In this document: positions 1-11,849 of the stretch, piece by piece
How the letters are laid out: every line of letters starts with the position of its first letter
Position numbering within the stretch: position 1 is the first letter of the stretch
DNA from: Leptasterias polaris
Taxonomy: Eukaryota > Echinodermata > Asteroidea > Forcipulatida > Asteriidae
Assembly: GCA_037783415.1 (NCBI GenBank)
Contig: JAZGTN010000163.1
Location: forward strand, 1,426,001-1,490,000
Direction: 5' to 3'
Length of the DNA stretch: 64,000 nucleotides
Translations under genes and position numbers: made by a program
Notes under the pieces: generated by a model
Databases searched by the model: none
What the model was told of the DNA's origin: nothing
The model's input: the letters and a program-made list of their open reading frames with translations, nothing else

Positions 1-690
1 AATTCTTGAGATATGGTCCCACTTCTGGTTGACCCATAGGTAAAGGTCAACATGGGGTCACGGTTACCCAAGGCTAATCTTCCATGCCCAAGGAGTCTAT
101 AACTGAAAACAGTTTGACAATCGGTTGTGTAGTTCTTGAGATATGGTCTTACTTCCGGTTGACCTGGAAGTAAAGGTCAACATGCGGTCACGGTTATCCA
201 AGTTTGATCTGCAATGCCCAAGGAGTTTATAACTGAAAAAGTTTGAAAATCGGTTGTGTAATTCTTGAGATATGGTCCCACTTCCGGTTGACCTGGAAGT
301 AAAGGTCAACATGGGGTCATGGTTACCAAGGCTAATATCCAATGCCCAATGCCCGAGGAGTCTATAACTGAAAAAAGTTTGGAAATCGGTTGTGTAGTTC
401 TTGAGATGGTCCCACTTCCGGTTGACCCGGAAGTAAAGATCAACATGGGATCGTGGTTACATAAAGCTAATCTCTAATGCCCAAGGAGTCTAGATAACTG
501 AAAAAAGTTTGGAAATCGGTTGTGTAGTTCTTGAGATGGTCCCACTTCCGGTTGACCCGTTATTAAAGGTCAACATGGGGTCACGGTTGCCCAGGGCTAA
601 TCTCAAATGCCCAAGGAATCTATAACTGAAAACAGTTTGACGATCGGTTGTATATATTTCGAGATATAGTGGTCTCAAGATTGGCTAATT
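1..690. repeat. 130-bp satellite, block 1
   Basis: Five head-to-tail units can be anchored on the motif ACTTCCGGTTGACC at about 21, 151, 280, 414 and 544, a period of 129-134 bp. Each unit carries an inverted repeat ACTTCCGG-TTGAC-CCGGAAGT, intact or with one arm decayed, followed by a conserved GGTCACGGTTACCCAAGG segment. The block starts before the window edge. Small open frames here are translations of the repeat and are not genes. Confidence 0.9.
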
Positions 691-3645
691 AAATATTCAC
701 CTCGCTGTAAATGGGCTAATTAATTAAGAATTACAAAAAAAATTACATTGAGAGTTAAGTTCATGTACTCCTAAGCTTCAATTTAATATAGGATCTAACT
801 CTTTCATACTTATACGCTAAGGATATTAGGTCACATGCATGGTTGTGTAAATAGTTTTTTTTTTACTTCAAATTTTGTTTATGAAACTGCTGTTACATGG
901 GTCACCAACTGTTTCAGAAACGGTATGTTGACAAAAAATTACCGTGAATGCTCAGGCTTATACGTAAGCCTGTGACGGTTACACGGTTAAGTGACAGATG
1001 TTACGGTTAAACGTTCACATTTGTACGGTTCGGATAAACGTTGAAAAATTCACTTAAAAAGTGCCGTGTTATGCTGACCATAATAACTGCGATCACGATT
1101 TTCACAGCACAATATCCCATAAAACACACACACATAATATCATTCCCAATTTACAGACTCGTAGTCTTTGTTATTTCAATACAACTGTGCGTGCAGCAAT
1201 TTGTGAGAAACATATTAAACGCTAGGGGGCGTTCCACAACAATTCGATTGCGCAACATGCTCGCTTTTGCAGGTGCGCAAAGTCAAAATTCTGCAATAAA
1301 GAAGGAAGACACAATGTTTTTGATCACATGCTGGTTGTGTAAACAGTTTTTTTTACATGAAATGTTGTTTATGAAACTGCTGTTACACGGGTCATCAACT
1401 GTTTCAGAATTACGGTTACACGTTTACAAAAAAATAACCGTGAATGTGCAGGTTTATACGTAAGCCTGTGACGGTTACACGGTTAAGTGACGAATCTTAC
1501 GGTTAAACGTTCACATTTGTACGGTTCGAATAAACGTTGAAAAATTCACTTGAAAAGTGCTGCGAAATGCTGACCATAATAATTATTGCCACACCTATAT
1601 CGTTTCCAATTTACAGGCTAATTAATTCTTCGTTATTTCATTACTTTGCGTGCGGCATTAGTTGAAAGAAACATTGAACGCTAGAGGGCGTTCCAAAACA
1701 AATCGATTGCACGGTTACCCGATTAACCAAACGATAATCTTGTTAATCGTTCAAATGTTAACGATTGGGATCAGCGTAAACAAATTCACTTGAAAAGTGC
1801 GGCGAAAATTGTGACTATTTAGTGTCAGAAAACGGTTACACGTTTAAAAAATATATATTGAGTGTGCGGGCTTATACGTAAGCCTGTGACAGTTACACGG
1901 TTAAGTGACAGATCATCCGGTTAATCGTTTACATTTGTACGGTTCGGATAAACGTTGAAAAGTGTTTTGTTAGTATAATATAGTCCCTAGGAAAAAAAAA
2001 ACGCTTTGAATAGTAACAATTCTATGGCACATCATTTCACTAGGGCCCAAATTTATGGCCAGCTTAATGCTGAATTCTGCGCTTAGGGGTCACCATTCTC
2101 TGCTTAACGAGCAAGCAGCACAGAATTTCTGCGCTAGCTATGTAAGCGTAGAATGGCTAGTAACGTTGACTACGCAAGCACACAAAATGCCATGCTAACC
2201 CGTGTAATACACTTGACATAAGCACAGAATAACCTGCTTCGTCAGTAAGCGCCGATCCTAAGCTTACGGTAAGCAGAGCCATAAAATTGGGCCCTGCAGT
2301 GATGTATTTAGATTGATGTAAACAAAAATTAAATGTAAATGTTGGTTGTTTCAGAAACTGTTTGCAGTTTTCTATATTAAAAACACTATTGTGTCTTTGT
2401 AACGATTAGTATGTTCTTGCTGGGCTAAAGTAATAAATATGGGGTAAGGGTTTATTGTTAATTTTTGTTCTTCACCCCCAAATCTAGCACTGACCGTTTA
2501 GCAAGGTAATTTCTCTTTTGTACACCTTTCCTCAATCAGCTCTTTTTATTGTTTATTGCAACCGCCATCAAGTTTTGTAACTGATTCATCGCGGTTTCCT
2601 GAAGTAATTCCTTTGCACAAGAAACTTTAAACATATCGTTTTCCGGCGAACAGGACCCAAGCGCAGACAAGTTTGCCAGGCCCAAAGCATTGCGAAGAAC
2701 ACGGCGCTCATATTCTTTACGTCCACGGTGAAATCTGAATAACTATCTGACTACACGACGACGACGCTGCACTGATAGCAAGACAAATTCTTTTCGATTC
2801 TTGTGAATGAACGTAGACTTGTGTCAGTCGGCGACAGGAATGATGACTCTATGTATATTCTACATAAACGTCTACAACACGGGTCATAAATGGGTTTAGG
2901 GCTTGAACGAATCTAGGAAACCCTAGAAAGATTGAGGGCGCTATACGAGTTTAACGGTGCGTTTTTTTTTACTTAAAAAAAAACCGGAACAAATTTACTG
3001 TGTCGTTAATAAACACATATCAAATTCAAGTCAGAGTACCCATGGCGTTCAATTTGCCTGAGAATTTTGGTTTTTTTTTCTACTGACAATGTTTTAATAA
3101 GTTTTGATGCTTTTAAACTGATCGTCTATAAAACCTTTCTTGTTTTAAGAAACATTTGTGAATCCAGGACGTTAAATTTGAGCTTAATTGAAAAAAACTG
3201 TGTTTCTAGAAGTCGGATTTGTTTTCACTATCTCCATGTGTTTTGTACACGGCCGAAAATGCGCAATAAATGACGTCATTGTGACGTCGTTCCACATTTT
3301 AGGCCGAAAAGCACATCTACAGTACCCAAGAAGTCTAAAATTGAAAAAAGTTTGACGATCGGTCGTCTACTTTTTGAGATAGAGTGGTCTAAAGTCTGGC
3401 TAATTAAATATTCACCTCGCTGTAAAGTGGCTAATTAATTAAGAATTTTAACATTTTTTACATTTAGAGTTAAGTTTATGTTCTAAGCTTCAATTTGATA
3501 TATGATTTAACTCTTTCGTATTTGCGCTCTAGGATATTAGGCTTAAACAAAAAACGTGTGCAATTGCTATGGGATTTAGGTCAGAAACAAGAATAATAAT
3601 AATAAAAACTAGAGCTTAAGTGTTTGTCAACAAACACAGAGCTGT
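655..3645. repeat. Composite repeat, copy A
   Basis: This stretch reappears almost base for base at about 5990-8890 (copy B). It holds several ~500-bp sub-repeats, each with the hairpin CAGGCTTA-TACG-TAAGCCTG followed by GTGACGGTTACACGGTTAAG, at about 953, 1449 and 1867. It also has an AACGCTAG-GGGGCGTT element and, near its end, TGACGTCA at 3271 and a GGCTAATTAAATATTC / GGCTAATTAATTAAGAA pair. No transposase or RT is visible. The 140-codon frame at 1041-1463 is absent as an intact frame from copy B, so I do not call it a gene. Confidence 0.85.
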
Positions 3646-3649
3646 TCCT

Positions 3650-4230
3650 GTAATTTTCAAAGAGTTTAAAACTGAAAAGAAATTGAAAATCGGGTGTGTA
3701 GTTCTTGAGATATGGTCCCACTTCCGGTTGACCCGGAAGTAAAGGTCAACATGGGGTCACGGTTACCCAAGGCTAATCCCCCATGCCCAAGGAGTCTAAA
3801 ACTGAAAACAGTTTGACAATCGGTTGTGTAGTTCTTGAGATATGGTCTTACTTCCGGTTGACCCGGAAGTAAAGGTCAACATGAGGTCACCGTTATCCAA
3901 GGTTGATATACAATGGCCAAGGAGTCTATAACTGAAACAATTTTGAAATCGGTTGTGTAGTTCTTGAGATATGGTCTCACTTCCGGTTGACCCATAGGTA
4001 AAGGTCAACATGGGGTCACGGTTAACCAAGGCTAATCTCCAATGCCCAAGGAGTCTATATAACTGAAAAAAGTTTGAAAATCGGTTGTGTAAATCTTGAG
4101 ATATGGTCCCACTTCCGGTTGACCCTTAGGTAAAGGTGAACATGGGGTCACGGTTACCCAAGGCTAATCTTCAATGCCCTAGGAGTCTATAAATGTAAAA
4201 AGTTTGTGGATCGGGTGAATACTTCTTGAG
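3650..4230. repeat. 130-bp satellite, block 2
   Basis: Four units, with the ACTTCCGG motif at about 3720, 3850, 3979 and 4111 (spacing 130, 129, 132). Units at 3720 and 3850 keep both arms of the ETS-like dyad; the later two have the right arm replaced by CCCATAGGT or CCCTTAGGT. This is the same satellite as 1-690 and 4931-5990. Confidence 0.88.
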
Positions 4231-4930
4231 ATATGACAGAAACAAGTTTGGCTAATTAAATATTCAATACCGTTGTCACGTGAATAATTAATTAAGATTG
4301 TTTGTCAATAATATATAAGGATTACTTCTGGGCGAACTGAGATAAGTCCCATTCTTGATTGGCTTTCCCAGTTCCCTAACCATTTTCCAGACTAACTGAG
4401 TAATTGTAGGTGACTGGACCTAATCAATAAGCACAGCGTTGTAGCCACGGTTTGTGTTTGAACCATCTAAACGTATTTAAAACGTTTTTTTGTACACAAA
4501 AAGAAAATACGCCTGCAAATGACGTCATGATGACGTAACGAAAAATGTTAGAACAGATTTTACATCTACAATACGAGACGATCCCATAACTGAAAAAAGT
4601 TTGAGGATCGGGTGTGTAATTCTTGAGATATGGTGCTTATAAGGTTTGCTAATTAAATATTCAACTCGCTACTAATTGGCTAATTAATTAAAAATGTTAA
4701 CATTTTTTACATTTAGAGTTTAATTCATGTACTAAGCTTCAATTTGATATATGATTTAACTCTTTCGTATTTGCGCTCTAGGATATTAGGCTTAAACAAA
4801 AAACGTGTGCAATTGCTATGGGATTTAGGTCAGAAACAAAGAATAATAATAATAAAAATAACTGGACATTAGGTGTTTGTGTACAAACACGAAGCTGTTC
4901 CGGTTTTCTGATTCATAAACAAAATTTTAC
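4231..4930. repeat. Partial composite repeat, copy C
   Basis: The segment from about 4560 to 4870 matches the ends of copies A and B: the GCTAATTAAATATTC pair, then CTAAGCTTCAATTTGATATATG, then GGATATTAGGCTTAAAC. It carries TGACGTCA at 4520 with a decayed partner 11 bp on. It lacks the CAGGCTTA-hairpin modules, so it is a truncated member sitting between satellite blocks 2 and 3. Confidence 0.75.
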
Positions 4931-5990
4931 CCTTGTCTAACATTTACTGCTCAAATGGTTTATAACTGAAAAGAAATTGAATATCGGTTGTTTTGTTCTT
5001 GAGATGTGGTCTCACTTCCGGTTGACCTGGAAGTAAAGGTCATCATGGGGTCATGGTTACCCAAGGCTAATCTGCAATGCCCAAGGAGTCTATAACTGAA
5101 AAAAGTTTGAAAATCGGCTGTGTAACTCTTGAGATATGGTCCCACTTCCGGTCCCACTTCCGGTTGACCTATAGGTAAAGGTCAACATGGGGTCACGGTT
5201 ACCCAAGGCTAGTCTTCAATGCCCACAAGTCTATAACTGAAAACAGTTTGAAAATCGGTTGTGTAAATCTTGAGATATGGTCCCACTTCCGGTTGACCCG
5301 TAGGTAAAGGTCAACATGGGGTCACGGTTACCCAAGGCTAATCTTCAATGCCCAAGGAGTCTATAACTGAAAAAAGTTTGAAAATCGGTTGTGTAATTCT
5401 TGAGATATGGTCCCACTTCCGGTTGACCCTTAGGTAAAGGTCAACATGGGGTCACGGTTACCCAAGGCTAACCTTCAATGCCCTAGGAGTCTATAACTGA
5501 AAAAAGTTTGAAAATCGGCTGTGTAATTCTTGAAATATGGTCCCACTTCCGGTTGACCCGTAGGTAAAGGTCAACATGGGGTCACGGTTACCCAAGGCTA
5601 ATCTGCAATGCCCAAGGAGTCTATAACTGAAAACAGTTTGAAAATCAGTTGTGTAATTCTTGAGATATGGTCCCACTTCCGGTTGACCTGGAAGTAAAGG
5701 TCAACATGGGGTCATGGTTACCCAAGGCTAATATCCCATGCCCAAGGAGTCTAGAACTGAAAAAAGTTTTAAAATCGGCTGTGTAGTTCTTGAGATATGG
5801 TCCCACTTCCGGTTGACCCGGAAGTAAAGGTCAGCATGGGGTCACGGTTACCCAAGGCTAATTTCCAATGCCCAAGGAGTCTATAACTGAACAAAGTTTG
5901 AAAATCGGTTGTGTAGTTCTTTAGATATGGTCCCACTTCCGGTTGACCCATAGGTAAAGGTCAACATGGGGTCACGGTTACCCAAGGCTT
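4931..5990. repeat. 130-bp satellite, block 3
   Basis: Eight to nine units. From 5285 on, the ACTTCCGG anchor falls at 5285, 5415, 5545, 5675, 5805 and 5935, exactly 130 bp apart, which suggests recent homogenisation. At 5144-5160 an 11-bp slip duplicates the start of the motif. Units alternate between a full dyad (CCGGAAGT right arm) and a variant right arm (CCCGTAGGT or similar). Confidence 0.92.
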
Positions 5991-8890
5991 TTCGAGATAC
6001 AGTGATCTCAAGATTGGCTAATTAAATATTCACCTCACTGTAAATGGGCAAATCAATTAAGAATATAAAAAAATATTACATTGAGAGTTAAGTTCATGTA
6101 CTAAGCTTCAATTTGATATAGGACCTAACTCTTTCATATTTGTATGCTTTAGGATAATAGGTCACATGCAAGGTTGTGTAAACAGGTTTTTTTACTTGAA
6201 ATTTTGTTTATGAAACTGCTGTTACACGGGTCACCAACTGTTTCAGAAACGGTATGTTGACCAAAAATAACCGTGAATGCTCAGGCTTATACATAAGCCT
6301 GTGACGGTTACACGGTTAAGAGACAGATCTTACGGTTAAACGTTTACATTTATTTGTACGGTTCGAATAAACGTTGAACAAATCACTTAAAAAGTGCCGC
6401 GTAATGCTGACCATAATAATTGCCAAACACACCTATATCGTTTCCAATTTACACCTATATCGTTTCCAATTTACACCTATATCGTTTCTGTGATTACGGT
6501 TTTCACAGCACAATATCCCATAAAACACACACACAAATCATTCCAATTTACAGACTCGTAGTCTTTGTTATTTCATTACATCTGTGCATGTAGCAATATT
6601 TGTGAGAAACATTGCACGCTAGGGGGCGTTCCACAACAATTCGTGAATGCGCAGGCTTATACGTAAGCCTGTGACGGTTACACGATTAAGTGACAGATCT
6701 TACGGTTAAACGTTCACATTTGTACGGTTCGGATAAACGTTGAAAAATTCACTTGAAAAGTGCTGCGAAATGCTGACCATGATAATTGCCACACACACCC
6801 AATACTTTGTGTGCGGCATTAGTTGCAAGAAACATTGAACGCTAGAGGGCGTTCCACAACAATTCATAAATGCGCAGGCTTATACGTAAGCCTGTGACGG
6901 TTACACGGTTAAGTGACAGATCTTACGGTTAAACGTTCACATTTGTACGGTTCGGATAAACGTTGAAAAATTCACTTGAAAAGTGCCGCGAAATGCTGAC
7001 CATAATAATTGCCAAACACACCTATATCGTTTCCAATTTACAGGTTTAATTCTTTGTTATTTCATTACTTTGCGTGTGGCATTAGTTGAAAGAAACATTG
7101 AACGCTAGAGGGCGTTCCACAACAAATCGATTGCACAGTTACCCGGTTAACCAAACAATAATCCTGTTAAACGTTTAAATGTTTACGTTAACATTTAAAT
7201 GCTGAGGCTTTGTAAGCCTGCCTGTGACGGTCACACGGTTAACCATCCAATCAACCGGTTGAACATCTACATTATTACGGTTCGGATAAATGTTGAAAAA
7301 TCATCTTCAAAAAGTGTCGCGAAATTTTGACCATAATAAATGTGAACAACCGTTCACATTTATTATGGCCGTTTCAGAAATTATTACGAGTTTACTAAAA
7401 ATTAACTGTAAATGCATGTAAACAAAAATGATGTTGTATTTAATTCGTAATCGTAAAAATTGTTCTACCCTGAAATGCCAATCGAGTATGTTATATTTGT
7501 TTAGGCTAAAACAGTCAATTCATATGGGATACGATTGTATTGTAATTTTGTCTCTTCCACAACCCCAAATCCAACACTGACCGTTTAGCCATGAAAAACG
7601 ATTTTCTCTTTACCACTCCTTTCCTCAATCAGCTTTTTATTGCCTTATTGCAAGGGCCATCAAGTTTTGTAACTGATACATCGCGGTTTCCTGAAGTAAT
7701 GCCTTTGCACAAGAAATGTTAAACATATCGTTTTCCCGGCGAACGGGACCTAAGCGCATACCCCAAATTATGGACAAGAACACGGCACTCGTATTCTTTA
7801 CGTCCACGGTGAAATCTGAATAACTTTCTGACTACACACGACGATCGACGACGATCGACGACGATCGACGACGATCGACGACGATCGACGACGATCGACG
7901 ACGATCGACGACGATCGACGACGATCGACGACGATCGACGACGATCGACGACGATCGACGACGATCGACGACGATCGACGACGATCGACGACGATCGACG
8001 ACGATCGACGACGATCGACGACGATCGTCGTCGATCGACGACGATCGACGACGCTGCGCTGATAGCAAGACAAATTCTTTTCGATTCTTGTGAATGAACG
8101 TTGACTTGTGTCAGTCGGCGACAGGAATGATGACTCTATGTATATTCTACATAAACGTCTACAACACGGGTCATAAATGGGTTTAGGGCTTGAACGAATC
8201 TAGGAAACCCTAGAAAGATTGAGGGCGCTATACGAGTTTAACGGTGCGTTTTTTTTTACTTAAAAAAAAACGGAAAAAATTTACTCTGTCGTTAATAAAC
8301 ACATATCAAATTCAAGTCAGAGTACCCATGGCGTTCAATTTGCCTGATAATTTTGGGTTTTTTTCCTACTGACAATGTTTTAATAAGTTTGATGCTTTTA
8401 AACTGATCGTCTATAAAACCTTTCTTGTTTTAAGAAACATTTGTGAATCCAGGACGTTAAAGTTGAGCTTAATTGAAAAAACTGTGTTTCTAGAAGTCGG
8501 ATTTGTTTTCACTATCTCTATGTGTTTTGTACACGGGCGAAAATGCGCAATAAATGACGTCATTGTGACGTCGTTCCACATTTTAGGCCGAAAAGCACAT
8601 CTACAGTACCCAAGAAGTCTAAAACTGAAAAAAGTTTGACGATCGGTCGTCTACTTTTTGAGATAGAGTGCTCTAAAGTCTGGCTAATTAAATATTCACC
8701 TCGCTGTAAAGTGGCTAATTAATTAAGAATTTTAACATTTTTTACATTTAGAGTTAAGTTCATGTACTAAGCTTCAATTTGATATATGATCTAACTCTTT
8801 CGTATTTGCGCTCTAGGATATTAGGCTTAAACAAAAAACGTGTGCAATTGCTATGGGATTTAGGTCAGAAACAAAGAATAATAATAATAA
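5988..8890. repeat. Composite repeat, copy B
   Basis: Near-identical to copy A over its length in the same orientation, including the flanking junction with satellite at its left. It has additional CAGGCTTA hairpin modules (about 6282, 6653, 6875) and TGACGTCA at 8555. Its main difference is a large 10-bp minisatellite at about 7830-8052 where copy A has only a short ACG run near 2755. No coding sequence is supported. Confidence 0.85.
7829..8052. repeat. 10-bp minisatellite (ACGATCGACG)n
   Basis: About 22 near-perfect tandem copies of ACGATCGACG with one internal reversal near 8027-8035 (GATCGTCGTCGATC). The unit contains the palindrome CGATCG. Frames on the minus strand stay open (Ser/Arg/Asp/Val repeats) only because the unit has no stop in any phase; this is not a protein gene. 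Confidence 0.97.
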
Positions 8891-8894
8891 AAAT

Positions 8895-9064
8895 AATAAT
8901 AATCTCGACGAAAACAATAGCTGTTCCGACAGTAGGTCGGAACAGCTAATAATAATAATCTCGACGAAAACAATAGCTGTTCCGACAGTAGGTCGGAACA
9001 GCTAATAATAATAATCTCGACGAAAACAATAGCTGTTCCGACAGCTAGGTCGGAACAGCTAATA
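8895..9064. repeat. 56-bp hairpin tandem array (3 units)
   Basis: Three units at an exact 56-bp spacing (hairpins at 8919-8947, 8975-9003, 9031-9060). Each is an AAT run, the segment CTCGACGAAAACAAT, then the stem AGCTGTTCCGAC with a four- to five-base loop and the complementary arm. The array abuts the end of composite copy B. Confidence 0.95.
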
Positions 9065-9717
9065 ATGGTCAGTAGCCTATTTCAAATTTCCAGGGAAAGG
9101 GAAATGACCAACTCAATTTTGTGATGTACTCATTTTCCAATAGAAAGAGTCTGGACATTTTTGTAAAGGGCTGTTTTAGTTCATAACTTTTTCAGAGCGA
9201 AATTTGCAACATGACGTCACTGGATTCCAACAACTAATGGATCTTTACATTTCAAGGAGGAATTATTCGTCAGTCGAAAGGTCAAATTCAAGGCCGTATT
9301 GATATTGAAAGTCAGGAATGAACCAAAACATCCCCACACAAAAATGTAGAGGACTATTTGTCTCAGAATGATGTCATCGGCTGTTTTGAATGTTGACAAA
9401 CTATGCACTGGAAGGTATTGAATACAATGGCAGTTTACAACAAGTTAATGTGAGATTGGAGACTTGCATGATGTCTATTTACTGGAAATTTAGTACATCA
9501 CAAAATTGAATTATTTCCCTTCCCTTCCTCTTTAGACTTCAAGGTAAACTCACTCCATTCAGCTACTATAACAGCCTTTTCAGATTTCACAGTTTTGTCA
9601 AGAACGCAGGAGAAACTGAAATTGAATAGAAACAAGAATAACACCTCAATAACATGTTTCAATCTCATGAATAATTTTGGGTGACTAAGTGGAAAGTAAC
9701 TGATAAGTGGTCATTTT
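9065..9717. other. Non-coding stretch, nothing recognised
   Basis: Apparently intronic or flanking DNA. TGACGTCA occurs at 9212. A 63-codon minus frame (9408-9217) has no recognisable motif or splice context. AAATTTCCAG/CTGGAAATTT segments near 9088 and 9482 bracket the region and may mark an old insertion, but this is weak. Confidence 0.4.
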
Positions 9718-10180
9718 CTAGCACTGAATTTTTGGCAAGATCCTATACCAGATCCTTGCTCTACATTGATATGTCGCCCTCAGGCGGGACATCCTTCGAC
9801 GAATCCAATCTTCTCTGTTCCATATGCAGGTAGACAGCTCTGTTGTGGTCTCCGCACCAGCATCACTCCTGAGGACATCGACATAGCTCGTTCTCTGTTT
9901 GCACCTCAGCCTCACCCCATGAGTTGGTCCCACAGAACCCGTCGTCGGCTTGCCGGCAGTTCTGGGTGTCTGTAGCAGTGTCCCGCCAGGCCCATCGGTC
10001 TGTATGCAATCTTTTGTGAGATCCGTGGTAACATGCCATACAGGGATTTATTGGACACATGATCTTTCCAGTGATATTAAGCACCATTCTTAACATTCTG
10101 GTGTAACTTCCATCGAGGGACTTCTGAAGGGTCGGGGTTAGGGTCCAGCAATCACAGCTATATAGCAGGATGGTCTCCAT
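9718..10180 (-). pseudogene. Non-LTR retrotransposon 3' end, frame-broken remnant
   Basis: Read on the minus strand, 10180-9863 begins with a Leu-Tyr-Ser-Cys-Asp-Cys-Trp-Thr-Leu segment followed by LDGSYTRMLRM. These are hallmarks of the post-RT C-terminal region of invertebrate non-LTR retrotransposon polyproteins. After a frameshift, the overlapping frame 9933-9718 continues with the family's C-terminal pattern (Tyr-Val-Asp linker, then NREDWIRRRMSRLRA). The rest of the RT is absent, so this is a 5'-truncated, frameshifted copy. It sits in the intron just 3' of the Ig-like exon and on the same strand as the host gene. Confidence 0.75.
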
Positions 10181-10393
10181 GCACTGTGCCCTATGTTAGT
10201 TTGGCCTCAAAATATTGACCCAAATAAAGTTACTGGGGATAGAAGTGGGTTGTCACACTCACCTCAATTCTCCTTTGTTTAATAAAGCGTTAATAAAATC
10301 AAGATAAATTTGAACTATCATTGTTGTGTATTATTTGTTGTTTTAAGCCCTTACGCTAGTGATAAGCACTGTATACATATACTCAATGCCTAC
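10181..10393. other. Intron sequence 3' of the Ig-like exon
   Basis: Short non-coding stretch on the downstream side of exon 10580-10394. It holds the donor GTAGGC of that exon. No next exon that completes the immunoglobulin fold (a second Cys within a YxC pattern) was found between here and position 1. Confidence 0.5.
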
Positions 10394-10580
10394 CTTTGTG
10401 GTTCATTTATGACCAATAAGGAATGAACAGCGACTCCTTCGCCAGATGCAACAAGCAACATCTCAGAGTCATACCATTCCACCAGCGTTGCCAGCTCGCC
10501 TGATCCCTTACATATTATCTCAACTCTGTCCTCAACGTATGAATACTGACTGTCACTTATAAAGCTGAACTCTGGCAGAG
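10394..10580 (-). CDS. Host exon: Ig-like domain of modular extracellular protein
   Basis: A 187-nt exon with acceptor TTTATTTAG before 10580 and donor GTAGGCATTG after 10394. It reads about 62 codons without a stop, containing a B-strand Cys (VEIICKGSG) and a C-strand Trp (TLVEWYDSE), the spacing of an immunoglobulin-like domain. The second Cys would be in a later exon, not found here. The exon starts two bases into a codon, which fits the single base left by exon 12171-11850. It ends with two bases left over, so the gene continues. Expected location is extracellular or cell-surface adhesion or receptor. It could also be a fibronectin-like fold, but Cys-x(~11)-Trp favours Ig. Confidence 0.75.
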
Positions 10581-10987
10581 CTAAATAAAAAATACAGACC
10601 AGTAATCAAACACGATTTTCTTGAATAAGTAGTGTTTGAATTATAAAATACCAACCGCTCTCCAAACACGATCTTCAGATGGGGTAACTTTGCATGTATG
10701 ATGTATGTGATGAATGCATCTACACAGTACACAGTTAGTTCTGTTCACAATTGAGCCATTACACACATCCCATACAGTTGATTGGTTTCAAATGGTTGGT
10801 CAATCCACCAAGAGTAGAGGGTGAAAAAAAAAATTTGTTACCACTAAGTTGTGGTAAACCTCTTGTTACCGAATTGTTTTGCAGCACATAAAGTTTTAAA
10901 AATGTCTGACTAATTGAATTTCCTCATGTACAATCAAAAATTTCATTGAGATTGACCAATAAATACCCAAGTTCTTGGTCTTCATTT

Positions 10988-11345
10988 AATAATAATAATA
11001 ATATCAAGCATTTATAAAGCGCCATCTATCTAGGTAGCCTATTCCGAGGCACATATTATTACCCCTGGTCACTGGGCCATTTTTATTCCAATCCTGAAAC
11101 CATCTCAGCTCCCTGGGGAGTATACAGCCTGTGCTGCAATATGCGCTACTACTAGGCTAAATCCATCACAAGAACCATCTCTGCACTCACAAGTACCCAT
11201 TTTACCCCTGGGTGGAGAAAAGCAATTATAGTTAAGTGTCTTGCTCAGGGACACGTCACGACCGGGACTTGAACCCACACTCTGCTGAACAGAAACACCA
11301 GAGCTCGAGTTCGGTGTTCTTATCCACTTGGCCACGACATCCCAC
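10988..11345 (-). mobile_element. tRNA-derived SINE
   Basis: Minus strand: a tRNA-like head with A box TGGCCAAGTGG (11334-11324) and B box GGTTCAAGTCC (11275-11265), separated by a long variable arm as in class II tRNAs (Ser/Leu type). A central body begins TGTCCCTGAGCAAGACAC, and the 3' tail ends in GCGCTTTATAAATGC followed by (ATT)n. It is about 355 bp and lies in the intron between exons 12171-11850 and 10580-10394, same orientation as the gene. Pol III transcription and LINE-mediated retroposition are family knowledge. I saw no clear target duplication. Confidence 0.82.
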
Positions 11346-11559
11346 GATTTCCTCAGTGTGATCTGTAAACTCAATCATTTTTGTGTACACAACTATGGCG
11401 CTCCAAAGCTGTTTTGCATTTCAGATCTTTCCATTCACATTCAAGGGATTGCAACCTTATTTTATTTTACCATCATTGGAAAGATCGGATCCTTTTCTTT
11501 CCGAGGTTGTTAAGCTTGGGTTTGGAGGGTGAACATGGATAAAACTACAGCTTTATAAC

Positions 11560-11660
11560 AAATAATAATAATATTTATTATTAAAAAAACGCTTTCCATG
11601 TCACATACATGGAGACATCACAAAGCGCTGTACAATAACAATTTATTATTAACAATGAAA
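11560..11660 (-). repeat. SINE-like or LINE-like 3' tail fragment
   Basis: On the minus strand the segment reads CAGCGCTTTGTGATGTC, a short spacer, then an AAAGCGTTTTTTTAATAATAA tail ending in (ATT)n. This resembles the 3' tail class of the neighbouring SINE but has no tRNA head. It is probably a severely 5'-truncated copy. Confidence 0.5.
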
Positions 11661-11849
11661 ATAACAAAATTAAGTGATACAAAAGTGATTATTAAAAAGA
11701 TGGGTTTAAATTAGAAGAAGTTAACAAATTTCAAGGGTATCAGCAGATCATGGTCTTTGTGATGAGGCTGGAGTGCTTTTTTGCGTGTAAGCTTGGTCAA
11801 CTACAGTCGCCAATGGTAAGGAAAGGGTAAAACAAGAAAGAATACTTAC

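Noticed and set aside
1041..1463. 140-codon plus frame as a gene
   Set aside because: Lies wholly in the composite repeat and the equivalent frame is broken in copy B.
97..5951. Several 60-80-codon minus frames with repeated TSGSTGSGTISQELH
   Set aside because: Translations of the 130-bp satellite; they vary only with satellite drift.
7798..8073. Ser/Arg/Asp-rich frames of 78-91 codons on the minus strand
   Set aside because: Pure translation of the 10-bp minisatellite; open in more than one frame and absent from the duplicate copy A.
8895..9064. CRISPR-like array
   Set aside because: Three direct repeats with no unique spacers, in a eukaryotic context; it is a hairpin tandem repeat.
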